From NCBI GenBank assembly GCA_946479475.1, contig CAMLGG010000332.1, positions 1 through 5,275 on the forward strand: a stretch of 5,275 nucleotides of DNA. Reading direction: 5' to 3'. The translations under genes and the position numbers were made by a program. Shown here in pieces: positions 1 through 5,247 of this stretch. This stretch comes from an uncultured Ideonella sp. (GTDB lineage Bacteria; Pseudomonadota; Gammaproteobacteria; Burkholderiales; Burkholderiaceae). A model generated the notes under the pieces. That model was not told the DNA's origin, did not search any database, and saw only the letters and a program-made list of their open reading frames with translations. The stretch's first letter is position 1; each line of letters starts with the position of its first letter.

Positions 1-278
1 GCAAGGCCTTCCCGGCGAAGTACCAGGGCGCCCTGTTCTCGGCCCAGCACGGCTCATGGAACCGCACCAAGCCGATCGGCGCGCGGGTGATGGTCACCTA
101 CCTCAAGCCCGACGGCCTGCCCGACAAGACCGAGGTCTTCGCCGACGGCTGGCTGGACAGCGACACCGGCACCTACCGCGGCCGCCCGGTGGACGTGGCG
201 GTGATGAAGGACGGCTCGCTGCTGATCAGCGACGACTTCGCCGGCGCCCTCTACCGCGTCACCTACTCGGCGCCGTGA
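1..278 (+). CDS. PQQ-dependent glucose/sorbosone dehydrogenase family protein, C-terminal part (5' end outside window)
   Basis: The reading frame is open from the left edge (codons start at base 3) to a TGA at 276-278, giving about 91 C-terminal residues. The segment FSAQHGSWNRTKPIGARVM near its start is the typical late-propeller motif of the glucose/sorbosone dehydrogenase family. It is followed by the family's usual ending, with 'YRGRPVDVAV', 'DGSLLISDD' and 'GALYRVTY'. Known members are soluble periplasmic beta-propeller enzymes that oxidise sugars or sugar aldehydes with PQQ as cofactor and pass electrons to a cytochrome or quinone. The substrate cannot be told from this fragment. The downstream cytochrome c gene overlaps its stop codon, supporting a dehydrogenase/electron-acceptor operon. 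The frame is intact and the ending looks natural, so the truncation comes only from the window edge. An atypical member without PQQ chemistry cannot be excluded. Confidence 0.88.
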   Translation, partial: KAFPAKYQGALFSAQHGSWNRTKPIGARVMVTYLKPDGLPDKTEVFADGWLDSDTGTYRGRPVDVAVMKDGSLLISDDFAGALYRVTYSAP

Positions 279-586
279 GGCGGGCCTCCCCGGCATTCGC
301 GCTCGCGCTCCTCACCCTGGGCGCGGGCGCCGCCGAGCCGATGGCGGGCGAAGCGAAGGCCCGGCCCTGCATGGTCTGCCACGGGCCGCTGGGCGTCGCG
401 ACCCAGCCCGAGACACCTCACCTGGCCGGGCAGCCGGCCAGCTACCTGGCCGCGCAGCTGAACGCCTTCCGCAGTGGCACGCGACGCCACGAGATCATGT
501 CGGTCATCGCCAGGCCGCTCAGCGACGAGGACATCGACGCCATCGCCGCCTGGTTCGCCTCGGTCCGGGTGGAGGCGAGCCGCTGA
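275..586 (+). CDS. Small exported class I cytochrome c
   Basis: This encodes 103 residues, starting at a GTG that overlaps the preceding stop (GTGA, 4 bp). The start is chosen because it gives a clean signal peptide: Arg2-Arg3, a hydrophobic core over about residues 5-19, and an A-G-A site predicting cleavage after residue 19. Later Met codons would lose this. There is no obvious Shine-Dalgarno site, so translation is probably coupled to the dehydrogenase gene. The haem-attachment motif CMVCH has Cys32, Cys35 and the proximal ligand His36. Met75 in 'HEIMSVIARPLSDEDIDAIAAWFASV' is the likely distal haem ligand, and the helix after it is the standard C-terminal helix of class I cytochromes of the c553/c4 type. 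The mature protein would be a roughly 84-residue mono-haem periplasmic electron carrier, most likely accepting electrons from the neighbouring dehydrogenase. The partnership is inferred from gene order. Confidence 0.9.
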   Translation: MRRASPAFALALLTLGAGAAEPMAGEAKARPCMVCHGPLGVATQPETPHLAGQPASYLAAQLNAFRSGTRRHEIMSVIARPLSDEDIDAIAAWFASVRVEASR

Positions 587-601
587 GGACGCGGCGGTCT
601 G

Positions 602-1768
602 TCAGGGCGTGGTGAGCCAGGGGAACCAGCTCACGACGTAGTTCGGTCCGACCCAGCTGATGCCGCCGTTCATCAGCAGCACCTTGTCGCCGTCGATGGT
701 GTCGGCCAGGTGGCCGCAGCCGGCATAGGCCTGGTTCAGGCGGACCTTGCTCCAGGTCCCGTTGGCCTGGCCCAGGAACAGGGCGTCGGCGCCGAGGTCG
801 TTCAAGGTCTTGGGGCAGTCGACGTTCATCAGGACCGCGTAGACATCGGGCCGGCCGTCGTGGTTGAAATCGCCGACGGTGATCGACTTGGCGGTGTAGG
901 AGAAGTGGTTGCTGTAGGCGGTCGTCGAAAAGTAGCTGCCGCCGCCGGTGTTGAACCAGACCTGCAGGTCGTTGCCTTCCACCAGGGCCACCAGGTCCAG
1001 TCGGCCGTCGCCGTTCATGTCGGCGAGCTTGACCTGGCGCCACCGCTTGTTGATCGCCGGCGGGAAGATCTCGGTGAAGTTGCCCGCCCGGTCGTTGAGG
1101 TACAGGTGGGGCGGCCCTTCGAGGTCGCACACCAGCAGGTCGTCCCAGCCGTCGCCGTTGACGTCGCCGGAAACCGCGCAGGCCGAGCCCTTCTCGCCCG
1201 TCGCCCCGGTGGTCGCCTCGACGAAGTGCGAGCCGTCCTGGTTGATGAACAGGCGGTTGATGCTGAGGTTGCCGTCGGTGCGGTCGCGGCGCTCGTTGGT
1301 GATGTAGACGTCCGGGTAGCCGTCGTGGTTGAAGTCCAGGACGACGGGGATGCGGGCGCTGCCGTAGCGGTCTTCCGCGCCATGGTCGACCGCCTGGGTG
1401 AAGATGCCGTTCTCATCCTGCAGCCAGAGTTCGTTCAGGCCCTCGCCGGTGCCTCGCTCGGCGCCGACGCCGCAGTAGAAGTCCAGCCGGCCATCGCGGT
1501 TGAAGTCCGCCACGTCGCAGTCGTGCCGGTCGACCCAGACGAGGACCTGCTCCGAGGGCCTGTAGCCGCCGGGGGTCCAGTACCAGATGCGGTCGTCGGT
1601 GTCGTGCCCGGTGATGAAGATGTCGTCGTGGCCGTCGTGGTTGAAATCGGCCACCACCGAGCCCCAGGCCTTGGAGTTCTCGATGAAACGGGCGGTGTAC
1701 TGGGCGTGCGCCGCGACGAATTGCAGGGCGATGAACGCCCCTGCCACGGCCTTGGCAAATGCCGGCAT
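602..1768 (-). CDS. Secreted FG-GAP/VCBS-repeat beta-propeller protein
   Basis: This encodes 388 residues with an ATG preceded by a strong Shine-Dalgarno site. The N-terminus is a signal peptide (Lys6, hydrophobic 7-19, A-H-A at 20-22), so mature protein likely begins at Gln23. Asp-rich loops of the D-x-N-x-D-G-x-x-D type occur at residues 41 (DFNHDGHDD), 88 (DFNRDGRLD), 145 (DFNHDGYPD), 202 (DVNGDGWDD), 250 (DMNGDGRLD) and 300 (DFNHDGRPD). A degenerate seventh is at 356 (DTIDGD). The 47-57 residue spacing fits one loop per blade of a seven-bladed propeller, each loop probably binding calcium as in integrin-type FG-GAP repeats. Six cysteines (84, 99, 197, 214, 318, 351) could form disulfides outside the cytoplasm. 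No catalytic domain, membrane anchor or sorting signal is visible, so the role is unknown; adhesion or binding is only a family-level guess. It converges on the cytochrome gene with a 15-bp gap and no visible terminator. Confidence 0.9.
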   Translation of the reverse strand: MPAFAKAVAGAFIALQFVAAHAQYTARFIENSKAWGSVVADFNHDGHDDIFITGHDTDDRIWYWTPGGYRPSEQVLVWVDRHDCDVADFNRDGRLDFYCGVGAERGTGEGLNELWLQDENGIFTQAVDHGAEDRYGSARIPVVLDFNHDGYPDVYITNERRDRTDGNLSINRLFINQDGSHFVEATTGATGEKGSACAVSGDVNGDGWDDLLVCDLEGPPHLYLNDRAGNFTEIFPPAINKRWRQVKLADMNGDGRLDLVALVEGNDLQVWFNTGGGSYFSTTAYSNHFSYTAKSITVGDFNHDGRPDVYAVLMNVDCPKTLNDLGADALFLGQANGTWSKVRLNQAYAGCGHLADTIDGDKVLLMNGGISWVGPNYVVSWFPWLTTP

Positions 1769-1774
1769 GCTGAC

Positions 1775-1780
1775 CCTCCT
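1775..1780 (-). promoter_or_regulatory. Strong Shine-Dalgarno site of the FG-GAP gene
   Basis: The minus strand reads AGGAGG here, 6 nt before the ATG at 1768-1766. This fixes the start and agrees with the signal peptide. Confidence 0.85.
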
Positions 1781-1798
1781 GGTTTCTTGGATCAGGCC

Positions 1799-1826
1799 AG
1801 TCTAGAAGTTAGCTAGGGACCGTCGA
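1799..1826 (-). promoter_or_regulatory. Possible sigma70-type promoter of the FG-GAP gene
   Basis: On the minus strand, TCGACG (1826-1821) and TAGACT (1804-1799) each match the -35 and -10 consensus at 4 of 6 positions and are 16 bp apart. Transcription starting near 1792 would give a leader of about 24 nt that includes the Shine-Dalgarno site, a sensible layout. The surrounding 94-bp gap is more AT-rich than the genes and carries three CTAG tetramers. The match is weak and was judged by eye. The gene could instead be read through from the WYL regulator gene upstream on the same strand. Confidence 0.3.
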
Positions 1827-1862
1827 TCCATGAATCTAGGGGTCGGGATGCGGACAGATCCC

Positions 1863-2864
1863 CTAACTCTGGTGATACCGTGCCGCGGCATCCGCCAGCC
1901 GCCCGGCCACCATCCTGGCCAGCGCCGCCGGCGCCAGCACCTTCACCTGGGGGCCATGGCGCAGGATGTCCATTGCGAGCTCGGTCGCGTCGGCGTAGGG
2001 CAGCTCCATCCTGAGCGAGCCATCGGGCTGGGCTGCCAGGCGCTGCTGCGGATGCCACTCCTCCTGGGCCACCCACTGGGCGGCGTCGGCATCGAACAGC
2101 AGCGTCGCCCATTGCAGCTGCCCGGCCTTGCCGCTGAAGATGCCGTAGCCGCCGTCCAGCTCGGCCTCGACCGTCTTCATGGCGACATCCTTGGCGCGCT
2201 GCTCCAGCACCTTGGCCGAGCGCACCGCGTCCAACGCGAAGCGGCGCAGGCCCTCGCTGGAGTGGCACCAGGCGTCCAGGTACCAGGTGTTGCGGTAGTG
2301 GATCAGCCGCTGCGGCGAGACCTCGCGCCGGCTCTCGGCCTGGCGCTTGCGGGTGAAGTAGACGAGTGCGATGCGCTGGCGCTTCAACAGCGCGCTGCCG
2401 GCCGCCTCGAACCAGCGAGGCGGCACCGGGCGGCGAGCCGGCGAGGCGATCTTCACCCGCCGCATCAGCTCGCGCGATTCGCTTTCGCTCGCACCCAGCA
2501 TGCCGTGCAGCTTGTCCAGCAGCGGCTGCAGGTGCCGGCCGAGCACGCCGCCGGCGTCCAGGCCCTTGATGAGCTGGTGCATGGTCAGCAGCGCGTGGAT
2601 CTCGGCCTCGCTGAACCAGACGCCGGGCAGCTCGTGCGCCGGGGCGCTGCCGGCCGCGGCGCCGGCCGCCACGCCTTCGAAGCGGTAGACGTTGTCGAAG
2701 CGGTCGTAGACGATGGGCGCGTCCATCCGGTCGCGCAGGTACTGCAGGTCGCGCTTGAGGGTGGCGCGAGAGACCTCGAGCTCTTCCAGCAGCTCTTCGA
2801 AGCTGACGCCGCCGCGCGACTTGATGAGCAGCTCGATCCGGTAGAAACGTTCGGTGCGGTCCAT
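1863..2864 (-). CDS. WYL-domain transcriptional regulator (YafY-like, HTH + WYL + C-terminal domain)
   Basis: This encodes 333 residues from the ATG at 2864. That start is chosen because the conserved family N-terminus begins exactly there ('MDRTERFYRIELLIKSRG'). An in-frame ATG 27 codons upstream lies inside a palindrome and would add residues unlike the family. Residues 5-62 are a winged helix-turn-helix: 'VSFEELLEELEVSRATLKRDLQYLRD' holds the recognition helix, and 'IVYDRFDNVYRF' the wing. A linker with 'WFSEAEIHALL' at 83-93 follows. The WYL domain spans about 150-218, with the name-giving Trp194-Tyr195-Leu196 and 'RRFALDAV' at 207-214. The rest to 333 matches the WCX-type extension. WYL domains are thought to sense nucleic acid or nucleotide ligands, and such proteins often bind inverted repeats near their own gene. 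Two matching palindromes lie just upstream, between it and the divergent gene. No strong Shine-Dalgarno site precedes the chosen start. Likely role: local regulator of itself and the divergent gene. Confidence 0.88.
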   Translation of the reverse strand: MDRTERFYRIELLIKSRGGVSFEELLEELEVSRATLKRDLQYLRDRMDAPIVYDRFDNVYRFEGVAAGAAAGSAPAHELPGVWFSEAEIHALLTMHQLIKGLDAGGVLGRHLQPLLDKLHGMLGASESESRELMRRVKIASPARRPVPPRWFEAAGSALLKRQRIALVYFTRKRQAESRREVSPQRLIHYRNTWYLDAWCHSSEGLRRFALDAVRSAKVLEQRAKDVAMKTVEAELDGGYGIFSGKAGQLQWATLLFDADAAQWVAQEEWHPQQRLAAQPDGSLRMELPYADATELAMDILRHGPQVKVLAPAALARMVAGRLADAAARYHQS

Positions 2865-2881
2865 GGCGGCGCACGCTACCA

Positions 2882-2902
2882 CAGGCTCATGGCGTGAGCC
2901 TG
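2882..2902. promoter_or_regulatory. Candidate operator 1: palindrome CAGGCTCA-N5-TGAGCCTG
   Basis: This is a perfect 8-bp inverted repeat with a 5-bp spacer (TGGCG), 18 bp upstream of the WYL regulator start codon. The same half-sites with the same spacing recur at 2937-2957, with centres 55 bp apart. A dimeric regulator such as the neighbouring WYL protein is the natural candidate to bind it. At this position it could repress the regulator's own promoter or lie in its leader. The repeat is directly visible; its function is inferred. Confidence 0.65.
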
Positions 2903-2932
2903 GCCTCGGCTTCTCTTTGCGCCGACTTTCTT

Positions 2933-2961
2933 CGCACAGGCTCATTCCATGAGCCTGTGCG
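2933..2961. promoter_or_regulatory. Candidate operator 2: 13-bp-arm palindrome with the same core
   Basis: The arms CGCACAGGCTCAT (2933-2945) and ATGAGCCTGTGCG (2949-2961) are exactly complementary around a TCC spacer. The core 2937-2957 repeats operator 1 (CAGGCTCA-N5-TGAGCCTG). It lies 59 bp upstream of the plus-strand gene's ATG at 3021 and 68 bp beyond the regulator's start codon, so binding here could affect both promoters. Outward-facing ATG triplets fall inside both arms, but neither has a Shine-Dalgarno site. No convincing -35/-10 pair was found by eye in the 2865-3020 gap on either strand. A stem-loop in RNA is also possible, but the matched second copy favours a protein-binding site. 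Confidence 0.7.
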
Positions 2962-3008
2962 GGCCGAGACTGCCTTCCACGCTGTCATCGAACCTCATCG
3001 ATCCATCC

Positions 3009-3013
3009 AGGAG
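3009..3013 (+). promoter_or_regulatory. Shine-Dalgarno site fixing the start at 3021
   Basis: AGGAG lies 7 nt before ATG 3021. It favours this start over the in-frame ATG at 2949, which lies in a palindrome arm and has no ribosome-binding site. Confidence 0.75.
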
Positions 3014-3020
3014 CACGACC

Positions 3021-4121
3021 ATGGCCACCGCCCAAGCCGCCCTCGCCTTCGACGACCTGCCGCCCCAGCGCCGCCTGCCCCTGGCCCGCACCGGCCGTGC
3101 CGCCATGCTGGCCGTCGCCGCGAGCGCCCAGGCTGGCGAGGACGACGCCATGCCGGATCCCGCCTTCATGCTGGGCTGGGAGTACGCCCACCATGGCCTG
3201 GTGCCGCCGGCCGAGCACCTGCTGCCCGGCCATCCGTTGCGCGAAGGCTGGCAGGCCGGCCGGGCGGCCTTCGGCTCCCGCACCCTGCGCGGCAGCCGCG
3301 CCGTGCAGCAATGGCTCGCCCTGCGCCTGGCCGCCTGGAGCGAAGGCCGGGCCTTCGAGGACGTGCAGGTCACCCCGAACTTCCTGGCGCAGATCGACAC
3401 CCGCCGCTGCCCCGTCACCCGCGTCGAACTGCCGCAGGGCGAGGCCATGGTCGAGCGCGTCAACCACCGCGCGGGATACGCCGCCGGCAACCTGGTGGCC
3501 CTGAGCCCGCTGGCCCGGGCGGCCAAGGGCGGCAAGCGCTGGGACGAGGCCCGACTGTCGGCCGTGCTCGCCGCAGCGCGCCAGGCCGAGGGCGCCGGCC
3601 CGGTCGAGGGCCTCGGCAGCGCCGAATGGGCCCGCCTGGCGACGCTGATGAGCTTCGCCACGCCACTGCCGCACGAACTCGCTGCCACCCTGCCGCTGCG
3701 CGTGCTGCCGCCCAACCGCGTTCGGCTGATCAATCCCATCCAGGGCCTGCAGGCCCTCATCACGCTGCAGTTGACGCACGACGGCTTCGCGGTGCGCATC
3801 GCGCAGCTGGTCAGCCTGCTGCCGGGCCTGGAGATCCGCCGCGACTTCCACCTCTTCTTCCACAGCCTGCTGCCTCGCGCCTGGCGCGGCGGGCGGCCCG
3901 AGTCGGTCGAGGTGATGCGCGAGCGCCTCGAGGACGCCTGGGGCGATGCCGACGTGCTGCGCCGCTGGCAGCGCTTTGCCGTGCAGCTCAGCGCCGAGCA
4001 GGCCGACGGCCTGGTGCAGAAGCTGGTCGCCAAGGGCCTGGCCAATGGCATCCCGGGCACGCAGCGGGCCCAGTGGCACCCGGCCCACCGCGCCACCGAG
4101 GGCTGGGCCCTCGCAGCGTGA
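3021..4121 (+). CDS. Uncharacterised protein with an HNH-like segment, divergent from the WYL regulator
   Basis: This encodes 366 residues, cytoplasmic, with no signal peptide or membrane segment. I do not recognise it as a named family. Residues 49-125 look like a conserved helical region ('FMLGWEYAHHGL', 'PLREGWQAGRAAFG', 'WLALRLAAWSEGRAF'). Residues 126-170 run from 'DTRRCPVTRVELP' through 'MVERVNHRAGYAAGNLVALS' to 'LARAAKG'. That order resembles the HNH-like pattern C-x-x-T-G ... x-D-R-I-D-x-x-x-G-Y-x-x-x-N-V-x-x-x-S ... N-x-A-K-G. However, Asp is Glu145 and the last Asn is Ala, so nuclease activity is doubtful. Residues about 195-330 form a second region with 'LMSFATPLPHELAATLPLRV', 'LPPNRVRLINPIQGLQALI' and 'RRDFHLFFHSLLPRAW', suggesting a conserved fold. 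Codon use and GC match the neighbours. Shared upstream palindromes suggest control by the WYL regulator. Reality of the gene is secure from its composition and Shine-Dalgarno site; function is unknown. Confidence 0.82.
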   Translation: MATAQAALAFDDLPPQRRLPLARTGRAAMLAVAASAQAGEDDAMPDPAFMLGWEYAHHGLVPPAEHLLPGHPLREGWQAGRAAFGSRTLRGSRAVQQWLALRLAAWSEGRAFEDVQVTPNFLAQIDTRRCPVTRVELPQGEAMVERVNHRAGYAAGNLVALSPLARAAKGGKRWDEARLSAVLAAARQAEGAGPVEGLGSAEWARLATLMSFATPLPHELAATLPLRVLPPNRVRLINPIQGLQALITLQLTHDGFAVRIAQLVSLLPGLEIRRDFHLFFHSLLPRAWRGGRPESVEVMRERLEDAWGDADVLRRWQRFAVQLSAEQADGLVQKLVAKGLANGIPGTQRAQWHPAHRATEGWALAA

Positions 4122-4151
4122 GCGGCAGAAGCCGCTCGGTCGAAGCGGCTT
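4121..4151 (+). other. Overlapping hairpins directly after the stop codon
   Basis: AGCGGC (4121-4126) can pair with GCCGCT (4131-4136). The longer AAGCCGCT (4129-4136) can instead pair with AGCGGCTT (4144-4151) across a 7-nt loop. The two stems exclude each other. No T-run follows, so this is not a standard intrinsic terminator, but it could slow transcription or protect the 3' end of the mRNA. The rest of the gap to 4250 shows a short CCGCC/GGCGG hairpin (4208-4222) and a -10-like TATGCT (4185-4190) with no -35 at proper spacing. Confidence 0.4.
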
Positions 4152-4241
4152 GCGCGGCACCGGCTTTGGACAACCATCACCGGATATGCTCTCGGCCCGG
4201 AAGGTGCCCGCCGCGGTGGCGGAGCCTGCACCCGGGTTGTC

Positions 4242-4246
4242 GAGGG
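4242..4246 (+). promoter_or_regulatory. Weak Shine-Dalgarno site of the methyltransferase gene
   Basis: GAGGG lies 4 nt before ATG 4251. This is slightly close but is the only purine-rich match, and it supports the chosen start. Confidence 0.5.
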
Positions 4247-4250
4247 CAGC

Positions 4251-5099
4251 ATGCTGGAACAGAGCGCGAAGCAATGGATGTTGGGCAGTCCCATCGGGCG
4301 ATTGCTCATGTCCGGGCGCGACACGCTCGACCTGGTCCGCGCGGCGCTGCGCAACCCCGAGAGCGTGGGCACCCTGGCCAACGACCAGCTCGCCACGCTG
4401 CTGGTCACCCGGCTGCCCCGGGCCGGCCAGGTCTTCATCGACGTCGGCGCGCACATCGGTTCGATCATCACGGCGGTCGCCCAGCGTGATCCCTCGATCC
4501 GCATCGTCGCGGTGGAGGCGATCCCCGAGAAGGCCGACCGCCTGCGCCGCAAGTTCCCGAACGTGCCGGTGCATGCCTGCGCGGTCGGCGACCAGGAGGG
4601 CGAAGTCTCCTTCTTCATCCACACCCGCCAGTCGGGCTACAGCTCGCTGGGCCGGCCCGCGCCGGGTGCCGACCCGGGCGACGGCCGCGACGAGGGCATC
4701 CGCGAGGTCCGCGTGCCCATCCGCCGGCTGGACGACCTGGTGGCACCCGAGGGCATAGACGTGATCAAGATCGACGTCGAGGGCGCCGAGCTCGGCGTCC
4801 TTCGCGGCAGCCAGCGGCTGATCGCCGCCAGCCGCCCGGTGATCATGTTCGAGAGCGGCCCGGGCGACGCCGAGGGTCTGGGCTACACCAAGCCGGCCAT
4901 GTGGCAGTTCTTCGCCGACGCGCGCTACAGCCTGCACGTGCCCAATCGCGTGGCCCACAACGACGAAGGCCTGAGCCTCGAGGGCTTCGTCGAGAGCCAC
5001 ACCTACCCGCGGCGCACCACCAACTACTTCGCGATCCCGGCCGAACGCCGCATCGAGATCCGCGACCGCGCGCGAGCGCTCCTTGGCATCGTGGCGTGA
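4251..5099 (+). CDS. FkbM-family SAM-dependent methyltransferase
   Basis: This encodes 282 residues. After a roughly 55-residue N-terminal helical region comes the Rossmann-type methyltransferase core. Motif I is 'VFIDVGAHIGS' at 61-71 (glycine-rich SAM loop). The acidic end of strand 2 is 'IVAVEAIPEKADRLR' at 85-99, with Glu89 expected to hold the SAM ribose. 'VHACAVGDQEGEVSFFIH' follows at 107-124. The FkbM signature 'DVIKIDVEGAELGVLRG' is at 170-186. The C-terminal part ('RPVIMFESGP', 'TTNYFAIP') is also typical. Characterised family members O-methylate small molecules such as FK506-type polyketides, and many homologues act on sugars of surface glycans or lipids. The substrate here cannot be told, because no glycosyltransferase or biosynthetic gene is in view. 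No signal peptide, so probably cytoplasmic. It sits 129 bp after the unknown gene on the same strand, with no clear promoter, so it may be co-transcribed or independent. Confidence 0.9.
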   Translation: MLEQSAKQWMLGSPIGRLLMSGRDTLDLVRAALRNPESVGTLANDQLATLLVTRLPRAGQVFIDVGAHIGSIITAVAQRDPSIRIVAVEAIPEKADRLRRKFPNVPVHACAVGDQEGEVSFFIHTRQSGYSSLGRPAPGADPGDGRDEGIREVRVPIRRLDDLVAPEGIDVIKIDVEGAELGVLRGSQRLIAASRPVIMFESGPGDAEGLGYTKPAMWQFFADARYSLHVPNRVAHNDEGLSLEGFVESHTYPRRTTNYFAIPAERRIEIRDRARALLGIVA

Positions 5100-5139
5100 C
5101 TGGACCGCGCTGCACCAACGCTGCCATCCACGGGCGTGC

Positions 5140-5165
5140 GCGGATCCGGCTGCAGCCGGATCCGC
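5140..5165. repeat. Perfect 26-bp palindrome downstream of the methyltransferase gene
   Basis: The arm GCGGATCCGGCTG (5140-5152) is followed at once by its exact complement (5153-5165). As RNA it would fold into an 11-bp stem with a UGCA tetraloop, 41 nt after the stop codon. With one bulged base the stem extends further into flanking GTGC/GCGC. There is no T-run, so it may be a 3'-end stabilising hairpin, an atypical terminator or a protein-binding site. It may also be one copy of a dispersed repeat. Confidence 0.6.
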
Positions 5166-5190
5166 TGCGCGAGCCCCGGAGACCACGAAG

Positions 5191-5232
5191 GGGGCCTTGA
5201 CAGGCCCCGGGGCAGCCCCCTGGCAAGGGGGC
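5191..5232. repeat. Two adjacent GC-rich hairpins in the right-hand intergenic region
   Basis: GGGGCC (5191-5196) pairs with GGCCCC (5203-5208) around TTGACA. GCCCCC (5215-5220) pairs with GGGGGC (5227-5232) around TGGCAA. A further GGGGGC at 5235-5240 could compete for the second stem. No gene was found from 5100 to the right edge. These structures and the palindrome at 5140-5165 account for most of that stretch. Confidence 0.4.
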
Positions 5233-5247
5233 GTGGGGGCTAAGAAT
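5220..5247 (+). promoter_or_regulatory. Weak candidate promoter for a gene beyond the right edge
   Basis: CTGGCA (5220-5225) and AAGAAT (5242-5247) each match the sigma70 -35 and -10 consensus at 4 of 6 positions, with a 16-bp spacer. The AT-rich TAAGAATA stands out from the G-rich surroundings. The call rests on visual matching only, and the gene it would serve lies outside the window. Confidence 0.25.

Noticed and set aside
710..1816. Long plus-strand open frame (368 codons) opposite the FG-GAP gene
   Set aside because: It is Val/Ala/Asp/Gly-rich low-complexity sequence that mirrors the repeats. The minus-strand frame has a signal peptide, a Shine-Dalgarno site and clear FG-GAP motifs.
1830..2897. 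Plus-strand open frame (355 codons) opposite the WYL regulator
   Set aside because: It has no recognisable domain, and its openness follows from high GC. The minus-strand frame is a clear HTH-WYL protein.
4167..4190. Possible promoter for the methyltransferase (TTTGGA/TTGGAC with TATGCT)
   Set aside because: The spacers are 13-14 bp, too short for a normal sigma70 promoter, so only the -10-like hexamer is noted.
2894..4489. Plus-strand open frame of 531 codons starting in operator 1
   Set aside because: It is Pro/Arg/Ala-rich out-of-frame sequence covering two genes with better evidence, and it has no Shine-Dalgarno site.
5140..5165. Cloning artefact (two GGATCC sites and CTGCAG in one palindrome)
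   Set aside because: The flanks match the window's natural composition and no vector-like sequence or polylinker continues on either side.
2985..5186. Minus-strand open frame of 733 codons across the unknown gene and the methyltransferase
   Set aside because: It is a shadow of two well-supported plus-strand genes, has Ala/Gly/Arg-rich composition without motifs, and runs through the gap and the 5140-5165 palindrome.
5197..5202. Perfect -35 consensus TTGACA
   Set aside because: No -10-like hexamer lies 15-19 bp downstream (that stretch is CTGGCA and G-rich sequence), and it forms the loop of a GC hairpin.
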